This document shows, one piece after another, positions 28,500-37,443 of a stretch of DNA of 64,000 nucleotides. The position numbers and the translations under genes are program-made. Source of the stretch: Helicobacter suis HS1. GTDB taxonomy: Bacteria; Campylobacterota; Campylobacteria; Campylobacterales; Helicobacteraceae. Every line of letters starts with the position of its first letter. The stretch's first letter is position 1. The notes under the pieces were generated by a model, which saw only the letters and a list, made by a program, of their open reading frames with translations, was not told the DNA's origin and ran no database searches. The DNA lies in the NCBI RefSeq assembly GCF_026000295.1, contig NZ_AP026769.1:620001-684000 (forward strand), written 5' to 3'.

Positions 28500-29269
28500 A
28501 GGCTTAAAATGTCTGACTTTGGAGACTTAAAGAACTATTTAAAGGGGCTTAAATACAGCTTTAACGCCGATTTAAGCGCACAGCGTAAACAAATGGCCTT
28601 AAATAGCTTCAAAGATTTTTGTTATAGCTATTTTGTTCACCATTTAGACAAACAAGATACAAGCGCCTTTAGGGAGGCTATTTTTTCTAATATACGCAAC
28701 TACCTTGAGGCCTCCAAAATCTGTATTTTTAAAGCTTATCGGGGCGCGTATAAAACCACTTTGTTAGGGCGTATGCTTGTGCTGTGGTTATTTGTGCGTG
28801 GTGATAGAAACTACATGATCTATATTGGCAATAAAAAAGAGGATACAGAGGAGACCATAGAATGGCTAAAGGTAGAATGTGAAAATAACGCCGCTTTTAT
28901 CCAAGATTTTAAAGTTGATAAGGGTTTTACTTGGCGCAAAAGCGAGTTAGTGATTAATTTTGATAGCACACCTAAAAAGATCAAAAGCTATAGCATTGAG
29001 GAGAGCATACGCGGCTTGAACTTTCTAGGAAAGCGCCCTGACTTAATCATTTGTGATGATGTAGAAAATGGGCAGCGTATTCACTCTAAGAAATACCGCG
29101 AAGATGTGGCTAAACAATTTGAAAGCGCGATTTTAAAGCTCCCCGCGCGCAAAGGCAATTACAATATTTTAGTAGTGGGCACTACGCTCCATGAGGATTG
29201 CTTACTTCTAAAATTAGCCGATCGCTGGAATGCTAAAAGCTATGATTTTCCGCTAGTGCTTGATTTTGG
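27853..29269 (+). repeat. 1417-bp inverted repeat, left arm
   Basis: The reverse complement of 34271-35687, with only one substitution noticed (near 28396). It holds the structural-region gene and the first ~254 codons of the terminase. The left edge coincides with the right end of an IS element. The right edge lies inside the terminase. The arms are separated by 5001 bases. Confidence 0.93.
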
Positions 29270-29459
29270 ATCACATATTGACGGACTTAGCCCGCAAAAT
29301 CTAGACTCTTATGATTTAGAACAAGTTGTACTAGATGATCCAACACTAGACAAAAAAGAGATTCTAATGGAGTTTTTAAGCAATAGGGCGGCGTTTTTTA
29401 CCGAATTTCAAAACCAGCCCATTAATGCTAAAGATGCGATCTTAGCAACCGCGCCGAAA
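28509..29459 (+). pseudogene. Chimeric terminase large subunit, truncated by an IS element
   Basis: The first ~254 codons are identical to the terminase at 33499-35031, including GAYKTTLLGRM (ATPase P-loop variant) and DLIICDDVENGQ (Walker B). From 29270 the sequence is homologous but clearly different (SHIDGLSPQNLDSYDLEQVV against ANIDGLNPENIDQYDMQSVI), so this end comes from another terminase allele. At 29447 it runs into an IS left end. The frame is then closed at 29531 by IS sequence. The nuclease half is lost, so it is non-functional as terminase. Confidence 0.8.
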
Positions 29460-29535
29460 CCCCCTAGCTTTAGCTATGGGGATATAAGGCGCATGTTTGG
29501 TCGTTTTTCAAGCAAAGTGTGTATAATATAGTTCT

Positions 29536-30618
29536 ATGCTCATCGCCTACAAGCAGAAACTCTACAATTCAAGCAAGAACAAGCAGATAGACAGACTCTT
29601 GCGTCTTTATGGCATTTGCTACAATCATTGTATCGCTTTGCATAAGCGGTATTATAGGCTCTATAAGAAGCACTTGAATTTCTACACTTTGAAAAAGCAC
29701 ATCACCAAGCTAAAGAGAACAGCACGCTTTGCTTTTTTGAAAACTCTAGGCTCTCAAACCTTGCAAGAGCTAGTAGGGAGGATAGACAAGGCTTATAAAA
29801 AGTTTTTTAAGAAACAAGGCAGACCGCCTAGATTTAAAAAGGTGGCCAACTATCAGTCTTTCACATTTTCACAATGTGGTTATAAAATCCAAGACAACAT
29901 TATCTCTTTTAATGGCTATCGCTTTAAGTTTGTCAAAACCTACGACCTTGCAGGCAAACCCAAGACCTTAACCATTAAAAGAGATAATCTAGGCGATTAT
30001 TTCTTGTGCTTGGTGTGCGAAACAGAGGATAACCTTAAGCCCGCAGGCGGTAACAGCGTGGGGCTTGACTTTGGGTTAAAAACTTTTCTCACATGCTCTA
30101 ATGGCACACAAATCCCATCGCCTTTATTTTTCTCTAAATTCTTGCCTTTGATCCGTGCTTGCTCTCGCTCCCTATCCAAAAAGAAAAGAGGCAGTCATAA
30201 CCGCCTAAAGGCTAGGCTAAAACTTGCTAGATTGCACCGCAAAGTCCAAAATCTTAGAAAAGACTTTTTCTACAAGATTGCTAATAGCCTAGCCAAACAA
30301 TACGCCACTATTTTCATTGAAGATTTGAACCTGAAGGGTATGGTTAAACTTTGGGGGCGCAAGATTAATGATTTGGCTTTTGGTGAGTTTGTGGCTATCT
30401 TGGAGAGAAAAACCCAAGTGGTTAAGATTGATAGATTCTATCCTAGCTCTAAAACTTGTTCTAATTGTGGAGCACTCAAAGAGGATTTAAGCCTAAAAGA
30501 TAGGTTTTTTCATTGCCCTTCTTGTGGCTTTTCTTTGGATAGAGATTTGAACGCAAGTATAAATATTCATAGAGTGGGGGCATCCACTCTTGGAGGAGAA
30601 GCTGTAAGACCCGCCTAG
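29536..30618 (+). CDS. tnpB: RNA-guided nuclease TnpB (IS605 family)
   Basis: 360 residues, a full-length family member starting MLIAYKQKLYNSS. The RuvC-like nuclease residues are visible: Asp in VGLDFGLKTF (about residue 177), Glu in FIEDLNLKGM (about 262) and Asp in LDRDLNASINI (about 336). The four-Cys zinc ribbon CSNCGALKED…CPSCG sits between the last two. TnpB proteins use omega-RNA from the element's right end to cut DNA beside a transposon-associated motif and favour retention of the element. All three acidic residues are present, so it may be active. Confidence 0.9.
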   Translation: MLIAYKQKLYNSSKNKQIDRLLRLYGICYNHCIALHKRYYRLYKKHLNFYTLKKHITKLKRTARFAFLKTLGSQTLQELVGRIDKAYKKFFKKQGRPPRFKKVANYQSFTFSQCGYKIQDNIISFNGYRFKFVKTYDLAGKPKTLTIKRDNLGDYFLCLVCETEDNLKPAGGNSVGLDFGLKTFLTCSNGTQIPSPLFFSKFLPLIRACSRSLSKKKRGSHNRLKARLKLARLHRKVQNLRKDFFYKIANSLAKQYATIFIEDLNLKGMVKLWGRKINDLAFGEFVAILERKTQVVKIDRFYPSSKTCSNCGALKEDLSLKDRFFHCPSCGFSLDRDLNASINIHRVGASTLGGEAVRPA

Positions 30619-30622
30619 CGGG
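30610..30622 (+). ncRNA. Candidate omega-RNA hairpin of the tnpB-only element
   Basis: Stem CCCGC (30610-30614), loop CTA, stem GCGGG (30618-30622), just behind the tnpB stop and before the terminal hairpin. It covaries with 27787-27799. By analogy with known omega-RNAs, the guide would be the sequence following the right end, here starting at 30676 within the phage tape measure gene. Confidence 0.5.
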
Positions 30623-30675
30623 CAAGCTTTGATGATCCCAGAATCCCCTAGCTTTAGCTATGGGGAGTATGTCAA

Positions 30676-33502
30676 AAGTGGCGGTATTGAAAAACTCGAT
30701 GCCCTTATTAACTAAAGTTGTCTCAACTTTCTTTGAGGAAAAGCCTCCTATTAATGTGCCAAACACCCCGCCAAAGACTCCGCCTAAGATAGGGCCAAGT
30801 GGGCCTAAAACTGGAGTGAGTGCCGCGCCCACTCCAGCGCCCACTCCACTTCCTATTAAGTTACCCGTTTTCATGTGTTTTTGTGCGGCCTTATCGCCTT
30901 GTGTATCAATAAAGCCCCCTATGAGATTACCACTAGCTGTGCCCGCGCCAAAGCCAGCTAGTGCTAAGCCTAATTTTTCAAAGCCCCCCTTTAGCACGGC
31001 CTCAAACTTGCCTAAAAAGCTATCTCCGTCAATCTTAAAGCTTTCCCCAAAAATGCCCTTGAGTGCTCCGGATAGATCGCCTCGCATTATGGGGGCTAAA
31101 AAGCCTTGATTAAACCCGTCGCTAGCCATAGAAATAAAACTATCTCTAGCACCCTCAATCCCACTAGTTAAGCCACTTTGAAAAACCCCGCTTAAATCCA
31201 AGTTAAACGCGCCTTTAACCCCCGTTTTAGCGGTGTTAATTGCCTTCAAATTAGCTTGGTGTTGGGCATTTTCAAGCTCATAGAGTTTATTGGCCTGATC
31301 AATGCTCATTTTATTAGCCACCGCTTTAGCGGCTATTTCTTTATTAAGGTTTTTGATCTCTTGTTCATGTCTAAGCTTTTCTAGCGCGATTTCTTTTTGC
31401 TTGCCCTCAGCCATTAGATTAATCGCGCGCTGTTTAATATTTAGTTCGTTATTTAGCCATTCTTGATTATTAGAAATGGCTAAAGCGTCAGCCGCTTCTT
31501 TTGCCTTTTGTGCCTCTAGTTTAGCCGCCTCTTGAATATCCTTAATTTTTTTATCATGTAGCGCGCTCAAGGCCGCGTATTGTTTATTAATTTGATCAAG
31601 GGAAAGCGCGCCACTTTCAAGCTTTTTAGCGCTTTCCTCGTTTAAATGCCTCATTTGTTGTTCATAGGCTAGATTTTCTTTGGCGATATTTTGATCTAGC
31701 CCCGCGCGCATCATCTCTATTTTAGTGCGCGCCATAGCCTCTAAGTAATCTAGTTGGGCGTTATTGCGCTCTTGTGCCATAGAATCATTTAGCGCATTGA
31801 TCAAGCGTTTTTGTTCTTTTAGGGCTAAGTTCTTGGATACGCCCGCTTTGATCCATTCTTTAGTTTTTTGCTTGATGTCATCAATCTTTTTAGCATATTC
31901 GCTCATAGAGGAGCGGGTTAGATCATGCAGGGCTTTAGCTAGTTCCTCCGCTTTTTTTGGATCAACATCTTTTGTAATGTTCCACTCAAGCGCGCCTAAT
32001 TTAGTGGGTTTGCTAGCGGTAGTTTGGACTTTGGGCACAGAGATGACCCCTTTAGTTTTTGCCTCCACTTGTGTGGGCATTGATAATGGCTTGATCTCTT
32101 TTGCTAGCGCGCTTATCTCATTTTTTAGGGCGGTTTTAGTGGCCTTAATAGAGGCGGTAGCTTTTTTTAGAAACTCCGGAGCAAAGCGCCCTAGCCCATT
32201 GTTAGCGGTTTGCAAAATGGAGGAGAATACCTCCACATAATAAAGCCCAAAAGCTTTCATGCCAATTTTTAGCGCGTTGATAAAGTTATGCCAAAGGGCT
32301 TTTAGCGTGTATAGCGCCTTTTCCCAAAGTGCGCGCATGGATTTAGCTAAATCCTCCCAATTGCTCGCAATGTAGGCAATTCCAGCAATAATGGCCGGGA
32401 TAGCCATACTTCTTAAGGCAAGGCTAATGCCTCTAAGAGATAACGCAAAAGCCCCGCCCGCGCTGGCCGCTGCTGTAGTGTAGGCGGTGTAGGCTTTAGT
32501 GGCCACACTGACCGCTAATACCTGCACTTTATAGGCTAAAAACCCCGCCCCTAGCGCAATAATCACGCTTTTATATTTGGCTAGAGTGGCTAAAATATCT
32601 TTAAAAAGGTTTTTATTTTGATCTAGTATGGAAGTCCAGCCACTCAAAGTCTTTTTGATATTCTCAAAATAAGGCTCTAGTGCGGCTTGTTTAGCGTTAT
32701 TGAAGGCGTTAACAAAATTGCTCCAAGTCTCCTCAAAGCTCCCGGCGGTGAGTTTGGCAGTCTCTTTGAATTTGCCCATTTTCTCAAGCATTAAGTTAGC
32801 TAAATTGCCCTCATTTTTAGCCTTGCTCATAGCCTCCGTAGTTAAGCCCAAAGAATTGACAAAACGCCCAAAGTCTGTAGCTGTTGCTACTGTGCCCGCG
32901 CCTAGACTATCTAAAGTTGCTTTTAGGCTGTTGACATCAGCCCCGCTGACTTGCGCGGTGTAGGCTATTGCCTCCATAACCTTTAGCGCATCTTTAAGGC
33001 CCATTGATTTAGCGGCGGTGGAATAAAAAGATTTGAACATGCCCCCTAAATCATCAAGGCTAAATTTAGTAGCCAACTGGATACGATCAAGTTCTTTATA
33101 GGTGTTAGCGGCCGCTTGAGTGGAGAGTCTCCACTTATCTAACACGCCTAAATGATTGCCCAGACTATCGGTATTTTTAGCGTTAGTGTAGATCAAACTA
33201 GTTAGTGAGTTTTTCAGTTGTTCATTTGCTGAAATGGCTTTAATCGTGCTAGCCACTTGCTGGGCAAACAACCCGCCCACTAAAAGCCCGGCTAAATTCT
33301 TAAAGCTAGCGATATTATCTTTAACTTGATTATCAAGTTCTTTTAGCTTTTTTTCTTGTTCACGGGTGGCGCGGGTGTTTTGCTCTGTAGTTTGGGTGCT
33401 TTGTTCGGTGCTCTGTTGGAGTTGCTGCACTGATTGGCGCGCGCGGCGAATTACGGGCTCGCCATTGACATTAAGCGTGATATTATAGATACTGCCATTC
33501 AT
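30676..33502 (-). CDS. Phage tail tape measure protein, 3' end cut off by an IS element
   Basis: About 942 native residues. The open frame continues to 30476 only by reading through the IS element. The N-terminus is coiled coil (RRARQSVQQLQQSTEQST…). A TMP-type central region follows (MGLKDALKVMEAIAYTAQ, LDSLGAGTVATATDFGRF) with membrane-like helices (ALGAGFLAYKVQVLAV, AIPAIIAGIAYIA), then long Ala/Lys/Glu coiled coils and Gly-rich helices (LIGSGVGAGVGAALTPVLG). It sets tail length in long-tailed phages. Its ATG overlaps the terminase stop. Usual genes between terminase and tape measure are absent here. Confidence 0.85.
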
Positions 33503-35031
33503 AGTTTAAACCTTAAGCCGCGTTTAAAATGAAAGCGCCGTTTTAGGCCATTTCTAATCGCGCCATAGTCAATAAAGGGCTTAGATCGCACAAGCCGCAT
33601 GGCAAACTCAAGCGCGTCTAAACAATCATCATGGGCACAATTTGGGTAGCTTTCAAGCTCATTAATGAGCTCATGGCTGTATTTTTCAATGAGCAAAGCG
33701 CGATCCGATAAGAGTGGGGCTAAACTATCCAGCCTAATTGCTTTATTAATCGTATTTTTTAGTTCAATCGGTCTAAAAAGGCTTAAGCCAAGTTCTAAAG
33801 CGCGCTTTTTTAGCTGATCTTTAAAGAAGACTTGAAAGGCCACCACTTCAATCCCCACTTTGACAAAAGGGCAGATACTTTGGGCGCGCTCATAAGTTTC
33901 TAAGCAAATATCAATCATTTTTTCGGGCTTTTCTTTGTAGGCGCGCACACTCCCAAAGTAGCGCACTTGCGCGCGGCTAAAATACACCACCGCGATAGCA
34001 AAATAATCGCCTTTATTTTTGCCAAGTGCTGGATCAATGCCCATATAAATACTATCTATTAGATCGGGTAAGTCTGTATAAGTCTCAAAGTTGCCTAAAA
34101 TGGCATCAGTGCTAGCTTTTGGGGTGTTTTGAAACTCAGCAAAAAAGGCGCTTTTATTGGCTAAAAACTCCATGAGTATTTCTTTTTTGTCTAGGCTAGG
34201 ATCATCTAAAATAACGCTTTGCATATCGTATTGATCGATATTTTCAGGATTTAGCCCGTCAATGTTAGCGCCAAAATCAAGCACTAGCGGAAAATCATAG
34301 CTTTTAGCATTCCAGCGATCGGCTAATTTTAGAAGTAAGCAATCCTCATGGAGCGTAGTGCCCACTACTAAAATATTGTAATTGCCTTTGCGCGCGGGGA
34401 GCTTTAAAATCGCGCTTTCAAATTGTTTAGCCACATCTTCGCGGTATTTCTTAGAGTGAATACGCTGCCCATTTTCTACATCATCACAAATGATTAAGTC
34501 AGGGCGCTTTCCTAGAAAGTTCAAGCCGCGTATGCTCTCCTCAATGCTATAGCTTTTGATCTTTTTAGGTGTGCTATCAAAATTAATCACTAACTCGCTT
34601 TTGCGCCAAGTAAAACCCTTATCAACTTTAAAATCTTGGATAAAAGCGGCGTTATTTTCACATTCTACCTTTAGCCATTCTATGGTCTCCTCTGTATCCT
34701 CTTTTTTATTGCCAATATAGATCATGTAGTTTCTATCACCACGCACAAATAACCACAGCACAAGCATACGCCCTAACAAAGTGGTTTTATACGCGCCCCG
34801 ATAAGCTTTAAAAATACAGATTTTGGAGGCCTCAAGGTAGTTGCGTATATTAGAAAAAATAGCCTCCCTAAAGGCGCTTGTATCTTGTTTGTCTAAATGG
34901 TGAACAAAATAGCTATAACAAAAATCTTTGAAGCTATTTAAGGCCATTTGTTTACGCTGTGCGCTTAAATCGGCGTTAAAGCTGTATTTAAGCCCCTTTA
35001 AATAGTTCTTTAAGTCTCCAAAGTCAGACAT
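33499..35031 (-). CDS. Phage terminase large subunit (Mu gp28-like)
   Basis: 510 residues with both domains: ATPase P-loop-like GAYKTTLLGRM, Walker B DLIICDDVENG, then the RuvC-like nuclease with Asp in MGIDPALGKNKGDYF (about residue 331), VGIEVVAF, and Asp in HDDCLDALEFAM (about 483). It packages phage DNA into heads. It follows the structural-region gene after nine bases and overlaps the tape measure start by four bases. Its first half lies in the right arm of the inverted repeat. Confidence 0.88.
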   Translation of the reverse strand: MSDFGDLKNYLKGLKYSFNADLSAQRKQMALNSFKDFCYSYFVHHLDKQDTSAFREAIFSNIRNYLEASKICIFKAYRGAYKTTLLGRMLVLWLFVRGDRNYMIYIGNKKEDTEETIEWLKVECENNAAFIQDFKVDKGFTWRKSELVINFDSTPKKIKSYSIEESIRGLNFLGKRPDLIICDDVENGQRIHSKKYREDVAKQFESAILKLPARKGNYNILVVGTTLHEDCLLLKLADRWNAKSYDFPLVLDFGANIDGLNPENIDQYDMQSVILDDPSLDKKEILMEFLANKSAFFAEFQNTPKASTDAILGNFETYTDLPDLIDSIYMGIDPALGKNKGDYFAIAVVYFSRAQVRYFGSVRAYKEKPEKMIDICLETYERAQSICPFVKVGIEVVAFQVFFKDQLKKRALELGLSLFRPIELKNTINKAIRLDSLAPLLSDRALLIEKYSHELINELESYPNCAHDDCLDALEFAMRLVRSKPFIDYGAIRNGLKRRFHFKRGLRFKL

Positions 35032-35687
35032 TTTAAGCCTTCAAAGAATTAAAAAACCAAAATGAGCAATATAAAGCCCTTGATCTGCATTAATGCTCAA
35101 GCGCGCGCCTTTTTCTGCCTTAAGCACAGCGCTAAAAGTGTTTTTTGAATCGCTTAAATCAAAAAAATATTCTTTATGATGCACACCTAAGGAGCATTTG
35201 GCGCTAAAAGTTTTATCAGTGCGCACCTGCAGTGGGTGATTTTCAGCGCTGCTATTTTCTGCAAATTCTGCGCGGTTTATTTTTAAATAACACACCCCAA
35301 AACAGCCCAAAAAGTAGCCAAGTCCTAGAGTTTTGCGCCCAAGATAGGTGGGCACTGGCTGCAAAGTTGGGCTAAAACTTAAATCGGCTAGATCAATAAA
35401 AAGCCTATCTAAATCAACACCAATAGACTGGTAAAAATTAAGATCAAAGCTAACTAATAATGGATCTGAGCCTAAAATTAAGCCTTGATTGTGTTTATCA
35501 ATAGCCTTATTTAGGCGATCTATGCCATTTTTTAGGCGGTTTTGGAAGTCTTTCCTATCTGTTGGAATAACGCCATCAATTTGGCGGTTTTCTTGCGGCT
35601 TACAATAGGTTTTGAGATTTTCAAGGTTATTTGAAAGCTTTTTAAGTGTTTGATCAAAGTTAAGATCACTAACTGAAACACTTGGCG
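34271..35687 (-). repeat. 1417-bp inverted repeat, right arm
   Basis: Partner of 27853-29269 in opposite orientation (coordinates sum to 63540). This arm is embedded in apparently native phage gene order, so it is probably the donor. Confidence 0.93.
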
Positions 35688-35724
35688 GCAGATCAATTTT
35701 GGGAAGTGGCGCTAACATGGCCAA
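35041..35724 (-). CDS. Phage structural-region protein between protease and terminase
   Basis: 227 residues; its start overlaps the end of the protease gene by about 30 bases, so the two are coupled. The N-terminal half is predicted helical and the C-terminal half beta-rich with LGLGYFLGCFGVCYLKIN. No family is recognised. Position in a Mu-like late operon suggests a head or packaging component. A second copy lies at 27846. Confidence 0.65.
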   Translation of the reverse strand: MAMLAPLPKIDLPPSVSVSDLNFDQTLKKLSNNLENLKTYCKPQENRQIDGVIPTDRKDFQNRLKNGIDRLNKAIDKHNQGLILGSDPLLVSFDLNFYQSIGVDLDRLFIDLADLSFSPTLQPVPTYLGRKTLGLGYFLGCFGVCYLKINRAEFAENSSAENHPLQVRTDKTFSAKCSLGVHHKEYFFDLSDSKNTFSAVLKAEKGARLSINADQGLYIAHFGFLIL

Positions 35725-36574
35725 ATTGTCCTAATTGGCGTTCGATCAATTCAGCTAAGGTGTTATGCGGTGTGGCCTGCACTTTGTTAAGCTCAATTTT
35801 ATTATAAATCGCGCATGCCTCAAGCTTATAAATCTCAATGGCCTCATCAAACGCCTCATCATTTCCCTTAAAATCCATAAGCGCGCCCGCTCGTTTGGGC
35901 AAAATCGCATTATTGGCTACTAAGTTTTTTATCTGTTTAGCGCGTTTGGCTTGGGTTTGTACCTGTGTGTTTTCCTCTGTATCGCTATCCTCCTGCTCCT
36001 GCCCCTCATTTTTAGCCTCAAGAAGTTTTTTAAGCTCCTCTATCTGAATGCTTAAGTTAGCCAGCGCGTTAAAAAGTGGTTTTAGCGCCTCATCTAAATT
36101 AACGGAGGCTTTTCCCTCTTGTGTTTGGGCGGCTTTTCCCTCTATTTCTTGGCCTTTTTGTGGCTCTAATTGCTCTTTTTGTATTTCCATTGGTGCTCCT
36201 TGTATTGAATTTAGCGCCTGCTTGAGAATGTTTGGCGTGTTGACTAGTGAAAGGCTTGTGATTGTCTGCACATTATTATCTTTATCTACCAAATACGACG
36301 GGCTTAAGTAGCGATAATGTTTTTCAGATACCAAATATTGGCTATTTTTGTTCAATTCTAAAAGGCCATAAATGCCGCTATCATCTAATCTTAGGCTTGC
36401 ATTTTTGATCCAGCCAATAGCGCTGCCTTCATGATCAACATTTACCGGTAAATCAAGTTGACTTTTTTTAAGCGCTTCAAATACGCTTTTCTCTACCACA
36501 AAAACGCGGCCGTCAATGCCCTTAATTCTGCCCAGTGGGCTTAACATCACTTCAAGCGGCTTAAAATTTTCCAT
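35693..36574 (-). CDS. Mu-like phage protease/scaffold (gpI family)
   Basis: 293 residues. The N-terminal part matches the Mu gpI protease layout: PLGRIKGIDGRVFVVEK, LPVNVDHEG (His of the catalytic site), GLLELNKNSQYLVSEKHYRYLSPSYLVDK and ITSLSLVNTPNI. The C-terminal part has coiled coil and an acidic Gln/Glu stretch typical of the scaffold domain, then a DEAFDEAIEIYKLEA helix. It matures phage heads. It is the first gene of the leftward late operon, divergent from the gemA-like gene. Confidence 0.82.
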   Translation of the reverse strand: MENFKPLEVMLSPLGRIKGIDGRVFVVEKSVFEALKKSQLDLPVNVDHEGSAIGWIKNASLRLDDSGIYGLLELNKNSQYLVSEKHYRYLSPSYLVDKDNNVQTITSLSLVNTPNILKQALNSIQGAPMEIQKEQLEPQKGQEIEGKAAQTQEGKASVNLDEALKPLFNALANLSIQIEELKKLLEAKNEGQEQEDSDTEENTQVQTQAKRAKQIKNLVANNAILPKRAGALMDFKGNDEAFDEAIEIYKLEACAIYNKIELNKVQATPHNTLAELIERQLGQFGHVSATSQN

Positions 36575-36617
36575 GCGCTCATTTTGCCAATTCTTAGATA
36601 CATCTTTTGCTTTTCTA

Positions 36618-36626
36618 TGCTAAAAT
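36618..36626 (+). promoter_or_regulatory. Extended -10 promoter of the phage regulatory genes
   Basis: TGCTAAAAT gives an extended -10 at 36618-36626 in the divergent gap between protease and gemA-like genes. Transcription would begin near 36633. This rules out the ATG at 36632 and supports the ATG at 36701. Confidence 0.5.
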
Positions 36627-36700
36627 GAGGCATGGATAAGGAAGTTATAGAAAAGACTTCTATAAGGAATTTGGCACTAATAAGCCTGATAGGGGGGAGT

Positions 36701-37165
36701 ATGACAGAAAAGCAAAAAGCTTTTAGAAAAAGCCTCTTAGCCCAAATCCACATGGAGCCACTCCAAAAATTATTAGCAAAGTCTGGTATCTGGGAGCGCT
36801 GGCTAAATGAGCGCTTTTATGTCACAAGTTGCAAAGATTTAGCCATTGAACACCTTATAGATGTGTTGGCCTTATTGCGCCGCTCCTCTGAGCGCTACAA
36901 AAGAATTAGAGATCCCAAAGCGCCGACAAAAAAACAAGCCAACTTAATCGCCGATCTTTTAGATGATTTAGATATGACTTTAGCGGATTTTGAAAAGTTA
37001 GCATGGCGGATTTGCAAAACGCGCACAAATGCACTCACTAAGCAACAAGCTAGTCACCTCATCTTCGCGCTTAAAAACATGGTAAAAGTACAAGAACAAA
37101 AATTTTGCCAACTAGCCATTAATGATCCAAACTATGTCCCTAGCTACCTTAAAAACAACCAATAA
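36701..37165 (+). CDS. GemA / Mu gp16-like phage regulatory protein
   Basis: About 154 residues from the ATG at 36701, which follows a strong AGGGGGGAG ribosome site. MTEKQKAFRKSLLAQIHM…, TKKQANLIADLLDDL…MTLADFEKLAWRI and LTKQQASHLIFALKNM match the DUF1018 (gp16/GemA) pattern of paired helical repeats. In Mu, GemA influences host gyrase and gene expression. It is followed with overlap by a Mor-like gene, as in Mu-type phages. Confidence 0.7.
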   Translation: MTEKQKAFRKSLLAQIHMEPLQKLLAKSGIWERWLNERFYVTSCKDLAIEHLIDVLALLRRSSERYKRIRDPKAPTKKQANLIADLLDDLDMTLADFEKLAWRICKTRTNALTKQQASHLIFALKNMVKVQEQKFCQLAINDPNYVPSYLKNNQ

Positions 37166-37427
37166 CCAGTATTTAGACTTTGAGACTTTCAAGGCGCTAG
37201 ATTATAAAAGTGTTTGTCTTTTGTATGGAGGGTGTCAAGTTAGTTTTCATAAACCAAGAACTAGCCACAAGGAGGCGCGCAAAAAACATAAGGCAATCGC
37301 TCTCCACTATGCCAAACTAGGCAGAAAAAGCACACTACAAAAATTTAAGATCACAGCAAGTTACTTGGATTTTGTGTTAAAAAAGACTAAAAGACAAGGG
37401 TTTAACACCCATTCAACCCCCGTTTAG
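37134..37427 (+). CDS. Mor-like phage transcription activator
   Basis: About 97 residues (start could be 37122). It overlaps the gemA-like gene. LLYGGCQVSFHKPR…ARKKHKAIALHYAKLGRKSTLQKFKITASYLDFVLKK follows the Mor/C family pattern: a GG(x) strand, then a DNA-binding helix-turn-helix. Mor activates the middle or late promoter of Mu. Here it could drive the divergent late genes. No convincing ribosome site. Confidence 0.6.
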   Translation: MSLATLKTTNNQYLDFETFKALDYKSVCLLYGGCQVSFHKPRTSHKEARKKHKAIALHYAKLGRKSTLQKFKITASYLDFVLKKTKRQGFNTHSTPV

Positions 37428-37443
37428 TAGGGGTTTAGCGCGT

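Larger units (their letters stand above)
29447..30675 (+). mobile_element. tnpB-only ISHp608-like element
   Basis: The left end starts AACCGCGCC followed by the hairpin CCCCTAGC-TTTA-GCTATGGGG (29461-29481). The right end has the same hairpin (30645-30665) and finishes in TCAA (30672-30675). It has one gene, an intact tnpB, and no tnpA, so movement would require TnpA in trans. It is flanked by a terminase fragment on the left and the truncated tape measure gene on the right, both phage genes. The left flank reads TAGC instead of TTAC. Confidence 0.85.

Noticed and set aside
30660-31109. Forward frame of 149 codons
   Set aside because: It is antisense to the tape measure gene and Pro/Ala/Lys-rich as expected for a shadow frame.
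37415-37435. Terminator between the Mor-like gene and 37444
   Set aside because: Only a six-pair stem with a nine-base loop and no T run on either side.
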